A stretch of DNA of 43,690 nt, from contig JAFUVE010000004.1 of assembly GCA_017483765.1 (NCBI GenBank), forward strand, positions 1-43,690, given 5' to 3'. Position 1 is the first letter of the stretch. Every line of letters starts with the position of its first letter. The DNA comes from Bacteroidaceae bacterium. GTDB lineage: Bacteria > Bacteroidota > Bacteroidia > Bacteroidales > Bacteroidaceae. A program made the position numbers and the translations under genes. The notes below the pieces were generated by a model. It worked only from the letters and a program-made list of their open reading frames with translations, was not told the DNA's origin and did not search any database. Below are positions 7,218 to 16,512 of this stretch, piece after piece.

Positions 7218-10199
7218 ATGACACCGACATCAAATCAGCCTGCATTCTGGCTGGAAATCAAGAAAGAATATATCATCCAGAATTTCGACAGCCTGTTCCG
7301 CTACTTGAAGAACTACAACTACAATGAAAGTGCGGAGCCGGCCGGCAGCGACTTCAACACGACGTTCTCTCGTCTGAAGGAAGTCGTGGACGACTATCTG
7401 GAGCAACTGAGCAAGAGCACACTGGCAAAGCAACCACGCGAACTGCTCGCTGAAGACCTGCCTTTCGCCGTCAAGGTGATTGCCACGTATCTGCTGACAT
7501 ACAAGGAGAAAAAAGGAAAGGACGACCTGACGACGCTGGCACGGCTGGCCGACATTCTCCTCCTGGACGGACAGGCAACCACGCAGTCCATCAAGTCCAG
7601 AATCAAAAAACTGATTACCTTCTGCATGTGTGGTTGCAAGGTGACAGAACTGGGCTTTTCATGGACAAACCTGGACAGCGCCAGCGGACTCTACAGCATG
7701 CAGACACTCTGCGGACTGCTGAGTCACACAAAATTTGAGGAGCTGGACAACAGGCAATACATCTTCGACGGCAAAGGATTCCTGCAGGTGAGGCAAGGAG
7801 GGCTGCTGATTGCACCGATGAGCCGCACGTCCTTCAGAGTGATTGCCACACCCAATTATCTACATGTTCCTTTTCATATTGACATTGCAAGCGACTCAAA
7901 ACTAAAATACAAGAATCACGAAGAACTTTACGAGCTCTGCAAGTCGATGCTGGAGAAGCAGATGGAGGTGGCACCTATGCCGGCAAAGCAAGAGTCAAAA
8001 GAATATGAAAAAGGGGAGGAAGTCTTTGTTCAGGTATATAGGAAAAACACATATGAGCTCTATGCCAGGACAATAGACAAAAATCGTAAGAAGAAAGAAG
8101 GGCGCATCAAAATTGATATTTTCAAGCCTTATGGACTCAGCAATTATTTTCCAAAATATATAGAGCCAGGTGACTTCCTGCTTGTACAAATCAGTTCAGA
8201 CCGGGCATACCCATTCATAATCAAAGACATATTCGAAGACTTTTACCACGACTACATGTATGACTATCTGCATCAATCGCAAAAAGCCAGATTCGTCAGG
8301 GAATACAAAGGTGGAATGCAATATCTTACTGAACATGGGTTCCTCGTCAACGTGCCTTCGGATGAAAACACGGAGGAAGAACAGATTGAAGCCCGAGGAG
8401 CCAGCAGGCTTGTGGAAGTCTGTGCGTCAGAAATCATAGAAGACGCACAAAACAAGACGCTCGCCTCAGGACTGTTCTATGCATCACTCGACGAGAAGGC
8501 TGGATCAGAATTTGAGGAAATGGCTAAAAGAAAAATCATACGTGCTTTTGCGGAAGGATGCCTGCCTGAGGAAGAGTCCCAAAGTCTGCCGGCAGAAACG
8601 GCCCTCCCTGTTGTTTTCCTCCCGATGTTGGCCCACTCCATCTATGGACTTGTGCAGGATGTGAACGAGACGGAGGAACGCTTCAAGATGATGACGGCTG
8701 CATTTATGCTGCTCACCATGGCTGGCGACGAGAACGACGCACAAATCGTCAGATTCGGGATGGAATACCTGACTTGTCTGGCAAGGTTTGCACAAGGAGC
8801 CGACACGAAAACGCTGCGGATTCTGCACGACGAGTCCTTGGAATTGTCCAATCCGATGATTCAGCAACTGAGAATCGTCGACAGCCTGCGAGGCTACAAG
8901 AACGAGCCGGACTCCATCCCTTACACAGACAGCGGGGATGAAGAAAAGGAAAAGCGCATAAACGGACTGATCGACGCATCGAATCTCCTGATTGGAAAAA
9001 TCAACCATACGGAAATTGAACGCATCAAAAGGAAAATTGCCACGGAACTGGGGGTGGCCGACCTCTATGAGAACGGAATCAACGGCGAACACAATTATGG
9101 TGAGGAAAGCGACAAGTTGGAATTCAAGACATCACTCGTATATCCACCGAACAACAATATGCAGCCCGACCTCCGCACACAGCGTGCAAATGTGCTGAAA
9201 GCGGTATGCGGTATGCTCAACAGTGATACCGGAGGAGATGTGTTGCTCGGCGTTGACGACTATGGCTACGCACGCGGACTGGACAACGACATGGCATTCC
9301 TCTGCAAAGAGAAAAAGATAGAGCTGAAAAGTGCCGACAAGATGCGTCTCTATGTGAGCGCACAGATTGACAAGGCGTTCGTATGCCTGGACAACAGCGA
9401 GGCTGGCAACTATATCACGGGCACACGAGTGAAATGCAATGTGGAGAAAAATCCCAACAACAAGGAAGTCATCAGAATCAAGGTCTGTCCATACGAATAC
9501 GGAGTGGTGGCGTTCGCCGACAACGAGCATTTCCCTGAGAACGTGCGCAGCGCGGCATTCCTTCGCCGTGGAGGACAGACGATGCGGTTGGAAGAAGGAC
9601 AATGCCGGGAAGTCAGAGAGAAGAAGCACAAGCAAATGGATCCCGACAAGCAGAAATTCAAAGAGCTGCGCAAGGCCATGGAGCAGAAAAAGGTGGTGAT
9701 CCTGAAGAACTACCAGTCAAAAGACAGCGAGAAGAAAGACCGACGCGTAGAGGCATATCAGCCGATTGAAGACCGCCACTCCATCGTGTGTTACGACCTC
9801 GACCGCAAAGACCTGAGGGAATTTAAGACCACACGCTTTGAGTCTGTGGAAATCACTGACATCCCATGGAGCCACACAGGAAGGCATCAACCGCTGAAAA
9901 TCGACGCCTTCGACATGCTGGAGAGAAAAGGTGAGAAACCACTCACCGTAAAACTTAAGCTTAAGCCGCTGGCCTACAACCTGCTGATTGAGGAATACAG
10001 ACAGGCACAGAAAGACATCAGCTTAAACAAAGACGCGGATGCGGACATTTATCCCTATGTGCTCCACACAAAGATTTACGACATCAAAGGCATCGGACGT
10101 TTCTATATTGGGCTCTGCCAGGAAATCAAGCTGGTGGAAGGAAAAGCACTGAGAACATATGCCCAGGAGTACGTGAAAGAGGGGGACATTTTTCTTTGA
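7218..10199 (+). CDS. Large AlbA_2 (Schlafen-like) and WYL-like domain protein
   Basis: A 993-aa cytosolic protein. Residues 1-240 are an unknown helical region. About 262-330 (EVFVQVYRKNTYELYARTI...PGDFLLVQI) look like an OB/S1-type beta barrel. About 380-625 are helical. About 630-800 are an AlbA_2 (Schlafen AlbA, putative nucleic-acid-binding) domain: SDKLEFKTSL (Glu635), then NSDTGGDVLLGVDDYG and FLRRGGQTMRL (Arg783). About 845-905 (HSIVCYDLDRKDLREFKTTRFESVEI) resemble a WYL sensor domain, followed by an unassigned C-terminal tail. AlbA_2 and WYL parts are common in phage-defence and stress-response proteins. The ATG is 11 bases after the toxin stop, with no terminator between, so it is probably the third gene of the operon. 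Its role there is unknown; regulator, sensor or additional effector are all possible. Confidence 0.8.
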   Translation: MTPTSNQPAFWLEIKKEYIIQNFDSLFRYLKNYNYNESAEPAGSDFNTTFSRLKEVVDDYLEQLSKSTLAKQPRELLAEDLPFAVKVIATYLLTYKEKKGKDDLTTLARLADILLLDGQATTQSIKSRIKKLITFCMCGCKVTELGFSWTNLDSASGLYSMQTLCGLLSHTKFEELDNRQYIFDGKGFLQVRQGGLLIAPMSRTSFRVIATPNYLHVPFHIDIASDSKLKYKNHEELYELCKSMLEKQMEVAPMPAKQESKEYEKGEEVFVQVYRKNTYELYARTIDKNRKKKEGRIKIDIFKPYGLSNYFPKYIEPGDFLLVQISSDRAYPFIIKDIFEDFYHDYMYDYLHQSQKARFVREYKGGMQYLTEHGFLVNVPSDENTEEEQIEARGASRLVEVCASEIIEDAQNKTLASGLFYASLDEKAGSEFEEMAKRKIIRAFAEGCLPEEESQSLPAETALPVVFLPMLAHSIYGLVQDVNETEERFKMMTAAFMLLTMAGDENDAQIVRFGMEYLTCLARFAQGADTKTLRILHDESLELSNPMIQQLRIVDSLRGYKNEPDSIPYTDSGDEEKEKRINGLIDASNLLIGKINHTEIERIKRKIATELGVADLYENGINGEHNYGEESDKLEFKTSLVYPPNNNMQPDLRTQRANVLKAVCGMLNSDTGGDVLLGVDDYGYARGLDNDMAFLCKEKKIELKSADKMRLYVSAQIDKAFVCLDNSEAGNYITGTRVKCNVEKNPNNKEVIRIKVCPYEYGVVAFADNEHFPENVRSAAFLRRGGQTMRLEEGQCREVREKKHKQMDPDKQKFKELRKAMEQKKVVILKNYQSKDSEKKDRRVEAYQPIEDRHSIVCYDLDRKDLREFKTTRFESVEITDIPWSHTGRHQPLKIDAFDMLERKGEKPLTVKLKLKPLAYNLLIEEYRQAQKDISLNKDADADIYPYVLHTKIYDIKGIGRFYIGLCQEIKLVEGKALRTYAQEYVKEGDIFL

Positions 10200-10214
10200 C
10201 AACTTTCAGATCTA

Positions 10215-12176
10215 TCACTGTCCTGTTTTTCCAAGCAGCTTCTCCACATGATGCCTCAGTTCGTTCAGATTGTAAGGCTTGATCTCACCGGGATGCAGTG
10301 CTCCTTCTGGAGAAAAGAGGAGATAGGTGGGGAAATGGTCAACCTTCAGATATTCCTCCACCGCCGCCTGCTGTGATGCCGGCAGGTTATAGTGTACGCA
10401 GTCAGGACCGGTCAGATCATATTCGGCGATGACGCTTCTCCATGCCTTGTCCGACGAGTTGTTGCAGAGATAGAGATAGGTGACGGGCAAATCTGCCAGC
10501 GCGTCCTTCACGGGGCGGGTATGTTCCTTGAGATTGACCTTGCAGGGCACACACCATGTGCCCCACACGTCAAGATAGACCACCCTGCCCCGGTACGGCT
10601 CCAATATCTTGTCGAGAATCGCTTTTCCGTCTGTCAGCCCATCCAACGGTTCGTTTGGCATCAGACTTCCGGCTCCCGTCTTGGTCTTTGCCGCCAGCGA
10701 CTCAAACAAATCGCTTCTCTGCAGTATTTTGTTCCTGTAATAGGATGACGCGACGCTCTTCATCATGACGTCACGTAGCTGGGCGGACAGGGGTGAATGC
10801 GACTGCTCCAACTGAGAATGAATGGCTACGGCTTTCGACAGGTCTTTCAGCGGTTCGGGCAGATCAAGCTGGTCAATTTTTCCGACATTCCTGATCATCA
10901 CCCTCTCCTGTGGCTCCATGGACTTGATGACCTGCATGATTGGTGAACCTTTGCCAGCCATTGCGGTGATGAGATCGTTGAACGGATGCTTCTCCAATTC
11001 CGACTGAGATGCCCCTTTGTCGGCTTTGGAGACATAATCGGCCATCTCGGTTCCGAGCAGGACAAGGCTGTCCTGATACGCACCGCTGTATTGCTGCTTC
11101 CGCTCCTGCAGTATGTCTATGGTCGCCTCGATGTAGGCCGTGGAGTAATTGGTCTTCTGTGGCTCCAGAAGTTCCATGACATAGTTGTCGAGCACATATG
11201 GCAGATTATTCTGCACGAGTGTATATGGCCGTGGCAATTCTTCCAGAACATTGTCGTGTATCCACTTCCACAGCTGTCCGTCCTCACATTGCCGTGTGGC
11301 ACGATTCATATAGCGTCGTTGAACTAAGGTATATGCCGAACTCATCTTCCCCATACATCGGATAAGCTTCCGGTAGCGTTTGGACAAGGTAGGAGATTCG
11401 CTCTCAATCATTGCCAAACCATTCTGCTCATTCGCCAATTCTTCCTTCACGGTCTCAAGAAGTTCCGCGTCCGTTTTATCACCAAATCCTCCATATTCGA
11501 CAGAAACCGCTGGAGACCCGTGCCTTAGCATTTCGTTGGACAGGCGAGCGTCCTCTCCCATGACCAGCATCTGGCCCGTACGTCCGTCTACAAAGACGAA
11601 ATAGCGGTTGCCGGGAGTGAGGTAGAGCCGGTTCCATAGCAGCAGCACACATCCCGTGTTTGTCAGTTCAAATTCCATGTGGAATCGCCCGAGGCTGTCG
11701 GTCTCGATTCGGCGTTCGTCGCTGAAGATGGTATGCAGTGGGTCGGGCACTCTGAGTTTCAGCATGTCCTCGTGACCTCGCGGGACGTTGATGACACATC
11801 CGCTCAGTCTCACCTTTCCTCCAGTATATCCGTTGTCAAAAAAATCGCTTTCGTCTTTTTCAGGATAATCAGGCAAGGGTTCTTCCCCGAGACGGGACAC
11901 ATGATGTGTTTTGCCATCGATTTGGAGGGTTTGGCCGGTCAGTTTCAGCGGCAGCTGCCTGCTTCCGCTCGTCAGTTCTATGTCTCCGCTGACAGTGTCC
12001 ACTTTTTGGTAGTCCCAGCATTCGCAGTCATATACAGCGTATTTATCGAAGAGGCCGATGAGCCACTCCCCCGTATTGTCGTCTCTCAGGCAGAGGTTCA
12101 ATCCGGAATTCACTTGTGCATGTCCCGCAAGCGACATAAGGGCGAGAAGGAAGATTATGATATTCTTCTTTTTCAT
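10215..12176 (-). CDS. TlpA-like thiol-disulfide oxidoreductase, exported
   Basis: A 653-aa exported protein with a C-terminal thioredoxin fold. The N-terminus MKKKNIIIFLLALMSLAGHAQ is a signal peptide. The active site WGTWCVPCK (Cys542 and Cys545) and the cis-proline-like DHFPTYLLF place it in the TlpA/ResA family, which reduces or exchanges disulfides in the periplasm. The first 500 residues form an unassigned N-terminal region (DUF4369-like arrangement is common for Bacteroidetes TlpA proteins). The frame opens at a TTG at 12197, but the ATG at 12176 (or 12182) gives a normal signal peptide. Its stop is 15 bases from the stop of the convergent 993-aa gene, with no terminator hairpin between them. 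It follows the WYL regulator by 63 bases and may share its transcript. Confidence 0.87.
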   Translation of the reverse strand: MKKKNIIIFLLALMSLAGHAQVNSGLNLCLRDDNTGEWLIGLFDKYAVYDCECWDYQKVDTVSGDIELTSGSRQLPLKLTGQTLQIDGKTHHVSRLGEEPLPDYPEKDESDFFDNGYTGGKVRLSGCVINVPRGHEDMLKLRVPDPLHTIFSDERRIETDSLGRFHMEFELTNTGCVLLLWNRLYLTPGNRYFVFVDGRTGQMLVMGEDARLSNEMLRHGSPAVSVEYGGFGDKTDAELLETVKEELANEQNGLAMIESESPTLSKRYRKLIRCMGKMSSAYTLVQRRYMNRATRQCEDGQLWKWIHDNVLEELPRPYTLVQNNLPYVLDNYVMELLEPQKTNYSTAYIEATIDILQERKQQYSGAYQDSLVLLGTEMADYVSKADKGASQSELEKHPFNDLITAMAGKGSPIMQVIKSMEPQERVMIRNVGKIDQLDLPEPLKDLSKAVAIHSQLEQSHSPLSAQLRDVMMKSVASSYYRNKILQRSDLFESLAAKTKTGAGSLMPNEPLDGLTDGKAILDKILEPYRGRVVYLDVWGTWCVPCKVNLKEHTRPVKDALADLPVTYLYLCNNSSDKAWRSVIAEYDLTGPDCVHYNLPASQQAAVEEYLKVDHFPTYLLFSPEGALHPGEIKPYNLNELRHHVEKLLGKTGQ

Positions 12177-12239
12177 TTGCATAGGATTTAGTTTCAATGA
12201 ATATTTATTCGAAATAAGACAGGTCTAAATATTTTCATT

Positions 12240-13199
12240 CTACGGGAAAGTCTGTTGTTCCTTCTGTTCAAGTTGATACTGCTGCGCCGCTTCAAGATGG
12301 AGGTTACGGATTTCGTCGGCAAGCCATTGTGGCGACAGCACCTTCACCAGGCTTCCACGGCTGAGCAGATGGGCACTGAAATCAGGCGTAGGCCTGATGA
12401 AAAGTTCGAAATCGGAGAAATTCTCTCCTCTTCCGATTTCCCGCTGGCTTTTGTGGACTGGGAGGTCGCGCATATAGAATCGCTCATATCCATAAGCACG
12501 GATCTTGATATGCTCCGGCTGCGTATCATCGTTCACCAGCACTCCGTAGCACTCATCGAAATAGGTCTGCGCGTCGAAGTCAGGGTCAACCTGGAACTTG
12601 ATGTCAGTAAATTTCATGTCGAGAACCCGGTCGAGCGAGAAGATTCCGAAATAGTCTGACTCCGGCTTCTCGGGAGTCGCATCACGGTGGAAATGTCCGA
12701 GGATATACCACCGCTGCTTGAAGAGTTTGATGCAGTAAGGCTCAAAATTCAGGTCGTTTGGCTTGTCTGTGCCGTATTTGCGATAGGCCACGGCTATCCG
12801 CACCCCTTTCTTCATCGCCTCAATGACCATCTTAAGGTAGTCGCCCTCAGAAGGGACGGGCTGCAGAAGTATGCGGCTTTGGAGCGAGAGGCTCTCGCTG
12901 ATGATGTTGTTGACGGAGAGAGTCGAGAGCAGCCAGTTCTGCACCGTGTCCTCTCCGAGCACATAGTCGTTCTCAATGAAGTAGGTGTAGCCGTTCTGCT
13001 TGTCGCATCCGATGATGATGCCGAACATATCCTCGATGGCGATTTTATGGCGTGCGAAGGTGGAGCGAGGAATGTCCATTCCTTCGCTCATGTCGGTGTT
13101 CAGCCATCGGTCGTTGATTTCCGCCAATGTGATTCTCCTGGCCCTGTGTATGGTGTTGACAAGCCAAATATACGCTTTGAATTTGTCCTGTGCTTTCAT
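12240..13199 (-). CDS. WYL domain-containing transcriptional regulator
   Basis: A 319-aa regulator. The N-terminal 80 residues (KAYIWLVNTIHRARRITLAEIN...IPRSTFARHKIAIEDMFGIII) form a winged helix-turn-helix. The middle part (AYRKYGTDKPNDLNFEPYCIKLFKQRWYILGHF) is the WYL domain, thought to bind nucleic acid or small ligands. A C-terminal WYL extension follows (LRDLPVHKSQ...). The frame is open upstream to 13262, but the consensus promoter at 13221-13252 lies inside that extension, so the ATG at 13199 (MKAQDKF) is the start. It is divergent from the DUF5715 gene and may control it, the TlpA gene downstream, or itself. Targets are not visible from the sequence. Confidence 0.88.
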   Translation of the reverse strand: MKAQDKFKAYIWLVNTIHRARRITLAEINDRWLNTDMSEGMDIPRSTFARHKIAIEDMFGIIIGCDKQNGYTYFIENDYVLGEDTVQNWLLSTLSVNNIISESLSLQSRILLQPVPSEGDYLKMVIEAMKKGVRIAVAYRKYGTDKPNDLNFEPYCIKLFKQRWYILGHFHRDATPEKPESDYFGIFSLDRVLDMKFTDIKFQVDPDFDAQTYFDECYGVLVNDDTQPEHIKIRAYGYERFYMRDLPVHKSQREIGRGENFSDFELFIRPTPDFSAHLLSRGSLVKVLSPQWLADEIRNLHLEAAQQYQLEQKEQQTFP

Positions 13200-13220
13200 A
13201 TATTGGAGTTTATTATTGTA

Positions 13221-13252
13221 CAAAGATACATGAAATAAAGAAAATTCACAAA
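13221..13252 (-). promoter_or_regulatory. Promoter of the WYL regulator gene
   Basis: On the minus strand TTTG (13252-13249) is followed after 20 bases by TATCTTTG (13228-13221), the full Bacteroidetes promoter pattern. It leaves a leader of about 15-20 bases before the ATG at 13199. Confidence 0.75.
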
Positions 13253-13291
13253 AAATAGTCATAGAAAAAAAGATATTCTTTTAATTTACGC

Positions 13292-13299
13292 TAACTTTG
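13292..13299 (+). promoter_or_regulatory. -7 box TAACTTTG
   Basis: TAACTTTG lies 17 bases before the ATG at 13317 and is divergent from the WYL promoter. The 117-base region between the two starts should hold any WYL operator, but I see no clear palindrome. Confidence 0.65.
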
Positions 13300-13316
13300 C
13301 ACCTAAAAATACAAAA

Positions 13317-13979
13317 ATGAATATAATCAGTATATTTCCCTTCAGGAGATTTTTATGCAAAGTTCTGGCATTTGCGTTGATTGCCCTCATTGTGTCGTCG
13401 TGCCAATGCAGCGAGGAGCGCAAAGTCGTGAAATCCGTCGTGGAAGGCCGTTATCAGTTCAACGACATAAACAGCACCCAGCTGGAGGCTGCGACACGTT
13501 TCGGCATCGAGCCGCTGGAGGGGCGTGACGACGTGGAGAAGGTGACTGACAAGCTGGTGGAGATTACGACGAACGACATGTACAAGGTAGACCGTCTGGA
13601 CTATTCCGTCCCCTACCTCATCCCATCCGCCGCCACACTGCTCCACGACATCGGACAGAGATTCCAGGACCGTCTTCATGCTGACGGATACCGCAAGCAC
13701 CGAATCATCGTCACATCCGTTCTGCGCACGCAGGAGGACGTGGAGCGACTGATGGGAAAGAACCAGAACGCCACGAAGAAGAGTTGCCACATGTATGCCA
13801 CAACCTTCGACATCACCTACGTACGCTTTGAGCGGATAAGCATGGAGGGGAATCCGATTGCCGACAGAAAGCTGTGCAACGTGCTCGGAGCCGTGCTGGA
13901 GGAGCTCCGCGACGAGGGGCGCTGTTATGTGAAGTTCGAAAACAACCAACACTGCTTTCATATCACGAGCCGAATGTGA
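13317..13979 (+). CDS. DUF5715-type lipoprotein (peptidase M15-like)
   Basis: A 220-aa putative lipoprotein. The N-terminus has a hydrophobic segment (VLAFALIALIVSSCQ) ending in a lipobox-like SSC at about residue 29. The body contains RIIVTSVLRTQEDVERLMGKN and SCHMYATTFDITYV, an arrangement (Ser/Arg motif, then H-x6-D) like the DUF5715 proteins of Bacteroidales, which resemble M15/VanY-type peptidoglycan peptidases. A later HCFHI may give the last metal ligand. Metal-dependent cleavage of cell-wall peptides is therefore possible but not shown. It is transcribed divergently from the WYL regulator from its own -7 box. Confidence 0.75.
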   Translation: MNIISIFPFRRFLCKVLAFALIALIVSSCQCSEERKVVKSVVEGRYQFNDINSTQLEAATRFGIEPLEGRDDVEKVTDKLVEITTNDMYKVDRLDYSVPYLIPSAATLLHDIGQRFQDRLHADGYRKHRIIVTSVLRTQEDVERLMGKNQNATKKSCHMYATTFDITYVRFERISMEGNPIADRKLCNVLGAVLEELRDEGRCYVKFENNQHCFHITSRM

Positions 13980-14107
13980 AGGGGGTTATGACCTTCCTGA
14001 TCATGAACAGAAGGTGTGTTCGGAGAGGACTCGCTATAAAATGAAAAATAACAGGTTTAGATGATTTCAAGAAAAAAAGGAAACTTTTTTTCAAAAAAAA
14101 ACGCACT

Positions 14108-14143
14108 TGTCCCATGATTTGAGACAACTTAATTGTATATTTG
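14108..14143 (+). promoter_or_regulatory. Palindromic operator plus -7 box, copy 1
   Basis: TGTCCCATGATTTGAGACA (14108-14126) is an imperfect palindrome TGTCnCA-N5-TGnGACA. Nine bases further is the -7 box TATATTTG (14136-14143). A near-identical motif with exactly the same nine-base distance to a -7 box lies at 22458-22493 upstream of addAB. A shared regulator is likely. Confidence 0.65.
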
Positions 14144-14170
14144 CAATAAATAACCAAATTTTAATACTTT

Positions 14171-14467
14171 ATGAGAGTCTATTTTAGTTTTGATTATAAA
14201 GGGGGAAATGCCTTCCTTGGGATGAAAGACCGACCGATGATGATGGACACACTCGTGACCGACATCAACGGACTGCTCGGATTTCTGGAACTTCGGCTTG
14301 GCTTGCATGCCGGCTCCCGACGCTACATTTACTATCCCGTCAGCGGTTTGTTAGTGGAAGTGGGAGAAAGCAGTGAAGAGCCTGCCTCTGATAACGGAAA
14401 TAAAAAAAAGAAAGTGGCAACAACAAATCAAGTCATTTTTTCAAGCACCAAAACACCTGATACATAA
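14171..14467 (+). pseudogene. Truncated N-terminus of a nuclease-like protein
   Basis: Ninety-eight codons starting MRVYFSFDYKGGNAFLGMKD and including GLLGFLELRLGLHAG. This is how I remember the N-terminus of long (about 900 aa) Bacteroidetes PD-(D/E)XK/RecB-like exonuclease proteins; the recall is moderate and needs a search. After about residue 60 the sequence becomes low-complexity (NGNKKKKVATTNQ) and then stops within a 36-base direct repeat. A clear promoter and operator precede it. The simplest reading is a gene whose 3' nine-tenths have been lost; a genuine short protein is also possible. Confidence 0.55.
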
Positions 14468-14550
14468 CATAGAAATGCAGGTCGTTGCATCCTCTCAACT
14501 CTAAACTCTCAACCCCTGACACATAACACAAAAATGCAGGTCGTTGCATC
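14456..14550. repeat. Two 36-bp direct repeats flanking seven-base repeats
   Basis: The segments 14456-14491 and 14515-14550 match at 33 of 36 bases and share AAATGCAGGTCGTTGCATC. Between them lie three seven-base units CTCTCAA, CTCTAAA, CTCTCAA (14492-14512). The first copy overlaps the stop of the truncated gene, so the repeats may mark the deletion point. The remaining stretch to 14742 contains the hairpin AACGTTT-CAG-AAACGTT (14559-14575). Confidence 0.85.
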
Positions 14551-14742
14551 ATACGTTCAACGTTTCAGAAACGTTTGTGGCTGGAAGTTGGGATTAACTA
14601 TCCCAGCTAAACGTGAGCGAGACATTACTTGGATTTGGCATGGTGGTTCTTGTCCTGCAAAAAATCAAAAAGAATCAGAATTATTTGCGATTCTCCCATA
14701 TTCTTTGTAATTTCGCAAAAGAAACTAAAATCTTCAACAAAT

Positions 14743-16332
14743 ATGTTCAAAAGGAAAAGATATCCCAGCAATGTCCAGACATTTTCGAAACTCAGAGAAG
14801 ACGGATATGTGTACATCGACAAAACGGACGTGATGTGGCAGATGGTGGACTACAGCAACTACGTGTTCCTAAGCCGGCCGCGCCGCTTCGGCAAGTCGCT
14901 GCTCTCTTCCACACTACACAGCTATTTCGACGGCGACCGCAAGCTGTTCGAAGGACTGAAAATCATGGAACTGGAGACGGAATGGAAACGCTATCCGGTA
15001 ATTCACCTTGACTTGAGCGAGGCAAAAAGCCAGGAAAGTGCAGAGGCCTTACGGAAAAAATTATTTCTGGCATTGAAACCATATTCAATAGAATACGGGA
15101 AAGAAAGCGATGAAAGTCAACCTGGCGACCTTCTGAAAGGTATTCTCAACCGTGCTAATGAGCAGAGCGGCTCACGTGTAGCAGTCATCATCGATGAGTA
15201 CGACGCGCCGCTGCTCGGCGCACTCGACAAGCCGGAACTGCTCGAAGACCTACGCAATGTGATGCAGGAGTTTTTCATTCCCCTGAAAGCTGCCGACCCC
15301 ATCATGAAATTCTGTTTCATCACCGGCATCACCAAATTCTCGCAACTGAGCATCTTCTCCACCATCAACAACCTGAAAAACATCAGTATGCTGCCACGAT
15401 TCTCAACCCTCTGCGGCATCACAGACGAGGAAATCGACACGCAGCTGAAAGACGACATCGCCATGATGGCAGAGGAGATGGGCCTCAGCCCTGAAGTGAT
15501 GCGGGAAAAGCTGCGACTAAGGTACGACGGATATCATTTCTCAAAAAACTCAAAGGCCGTATATAACCCATACAGTCTTTTCAACGCATTATCAGACAGA
15601 GACCTGCAAAACTATTGGTTCAGCACCGGCACACCACGTTTCCTCTTCAGCCAGATGGCACATTTCCATACCGACATCACGGCTATGGACGATATCGAGG
15701 CTGCATCCTCGGAATTCGACCTGCCTACAGAGGCCATGACCAACGCATTGCCATTGCTCTACCAGTCCGGCTATCTTACGATTAAGGACTATGATGCGGA
15801 AGGCGATGTATATACGCTCAGCATTCCGAACAAGGAGGTACGTGTAGGCTTCAGCCAGGGCTTACTGCCTACATATATCGGAATCGACAGCGGACCCGTT
15901 CAGCGGGGCTTCGCCCTGAAGTTCTGGAACGCTCTGAAGAAACAGGACATCGAGCTGGCCATGCAGGAGATGCGCAGCTACCTCGCACAGCTCCCCTACA
16001 TCGAGGGATTCAAGAAGAAACTCGCGGAGGTGAGCAACGTGGAGGGATTCTACGAGTGGTCGCTCTATCTGATTTTCTCCATGCTCAACGTCTATGTCGT
16101 CACGCAGCAGAAATGTGCCGGAGGACGGGTCGACATGGTGGTCCACATGCCGGACACCATCTACGTCGTCGAACTCAAAATTAACGGCACCGCCCAGGAC
16201 GCGCTCGACCAGATCAACTCCCGCAACTACGCACTCCAGTACGCAACGTCTGACAAAAATGTTGTGAAAGTGGGTGTCAGCTTCTCCACAGAAACCAAGA
16301 CCATCCAGGACTGGATTATAGAGAAAGCGTAG
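14743..16332 (+). CDS. AAA-ATPase_like / PD-(D/E)XK_9 protein
   Basis: A 529-aa cytosolic protein of the family abundant in Bacteroidetes with an N-terminal AAA-ATPase_like domain (PF09820) and a C-terminal nuclease-like domain (PDDEXK_9, PF08011). Walker A is the variant SRPRRFGKS with Lys51; Walker B is VAVIIDEYDAP. The C-terminal part has RVDMVVHMPDTIYVVELKI, the D...ExK core of the PD-(D/E)XK fold. Family members are often duplicated and are suspected to act in mobile-element or defence functions, but the role is not established. The frame is open from 14629, but MFKRKRYPSNVQTFSKLRED at 14743 is the family start. A variant -7 box TATTCTTTG lies about 40 bases upstream. Two copies of a dispersed repeat follow its stop. 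Confidence 0.88.
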   Translation: MFKRKRYPSNVQTFSKLREDGYVYIDKTDVMWQMVDYSNYVFLSRPRRFGKSLLSSTLHSYFDGDRKLFEGLKIMELETEWKRYPVIHLDLSEAKSQESAEALRKKLFLALKPYSIEYGKESDESQPGDLLKGILNRANEQSGSRVAVIIDEYDAPLLGALDKPELLEDLRNVMQEFFIPLKAADPIMKFCFITGITKFSQLSIFSTINNLKNISMLPRFSTLCGITDEEIDTQLKDDIAMMAEEMGLSPEVMREKLRLRYDGYHFSKNSKAVYNPYSLFNALSDRDLQNYWFSTGTPRFLFSQMAHFHTDITAMDDIEAASSEFDLPTEAMTNALPLLYQSGYLTIKDYDAEGDVYTLSIPNKEVRVGFSQGLLPTYIGIDSGPVQRGFALKFWNALKKQDIELAMQEMRSYLAQLPYIEGFKKKLAEVSNVEGFYEWSLYLIFSMLNVYVVTQQKCAGGRVDMVVHMPDTIYVVELKINGTAQDALDQINSRNYALQYATSDKNVVKVGVSFSTETKTIQDWIIEKA

Positions 16333-16355
16333 AAACGAAGCCCGAAATGTTCCCG

Positions 16356-16450
16356 TCACCAAAACGCTCCCGAATCTCAAGCCCATAGGAGCCGACGTCT
16401 CCAGGCGTCGGAAGCAGAAACCTCTCAGGTTCGTAATGAGCCCTATCGGA
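16356..16450. repeat. Dispersed repeat, copy A (partial)
   Basis: The core ATAGGAGCCGACGTCTCCAG and the following GCGTCGGAAGCAGAAA are identical to copies at 16513-16688 and 29204-29386. The core contains the hairpin CCGACG...CGTCGG. This copy lacks the second half of the repeat. It lies directly after the stop of the AAA-ATPase_like gene. Confidence 0.85.
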
Positions 16451-16512
16451 AATTTCCATCATCTTTTTTGGTCGGTTAAGGATTTATTCGTATTTTTGCT
16501 GGACAACGGACT

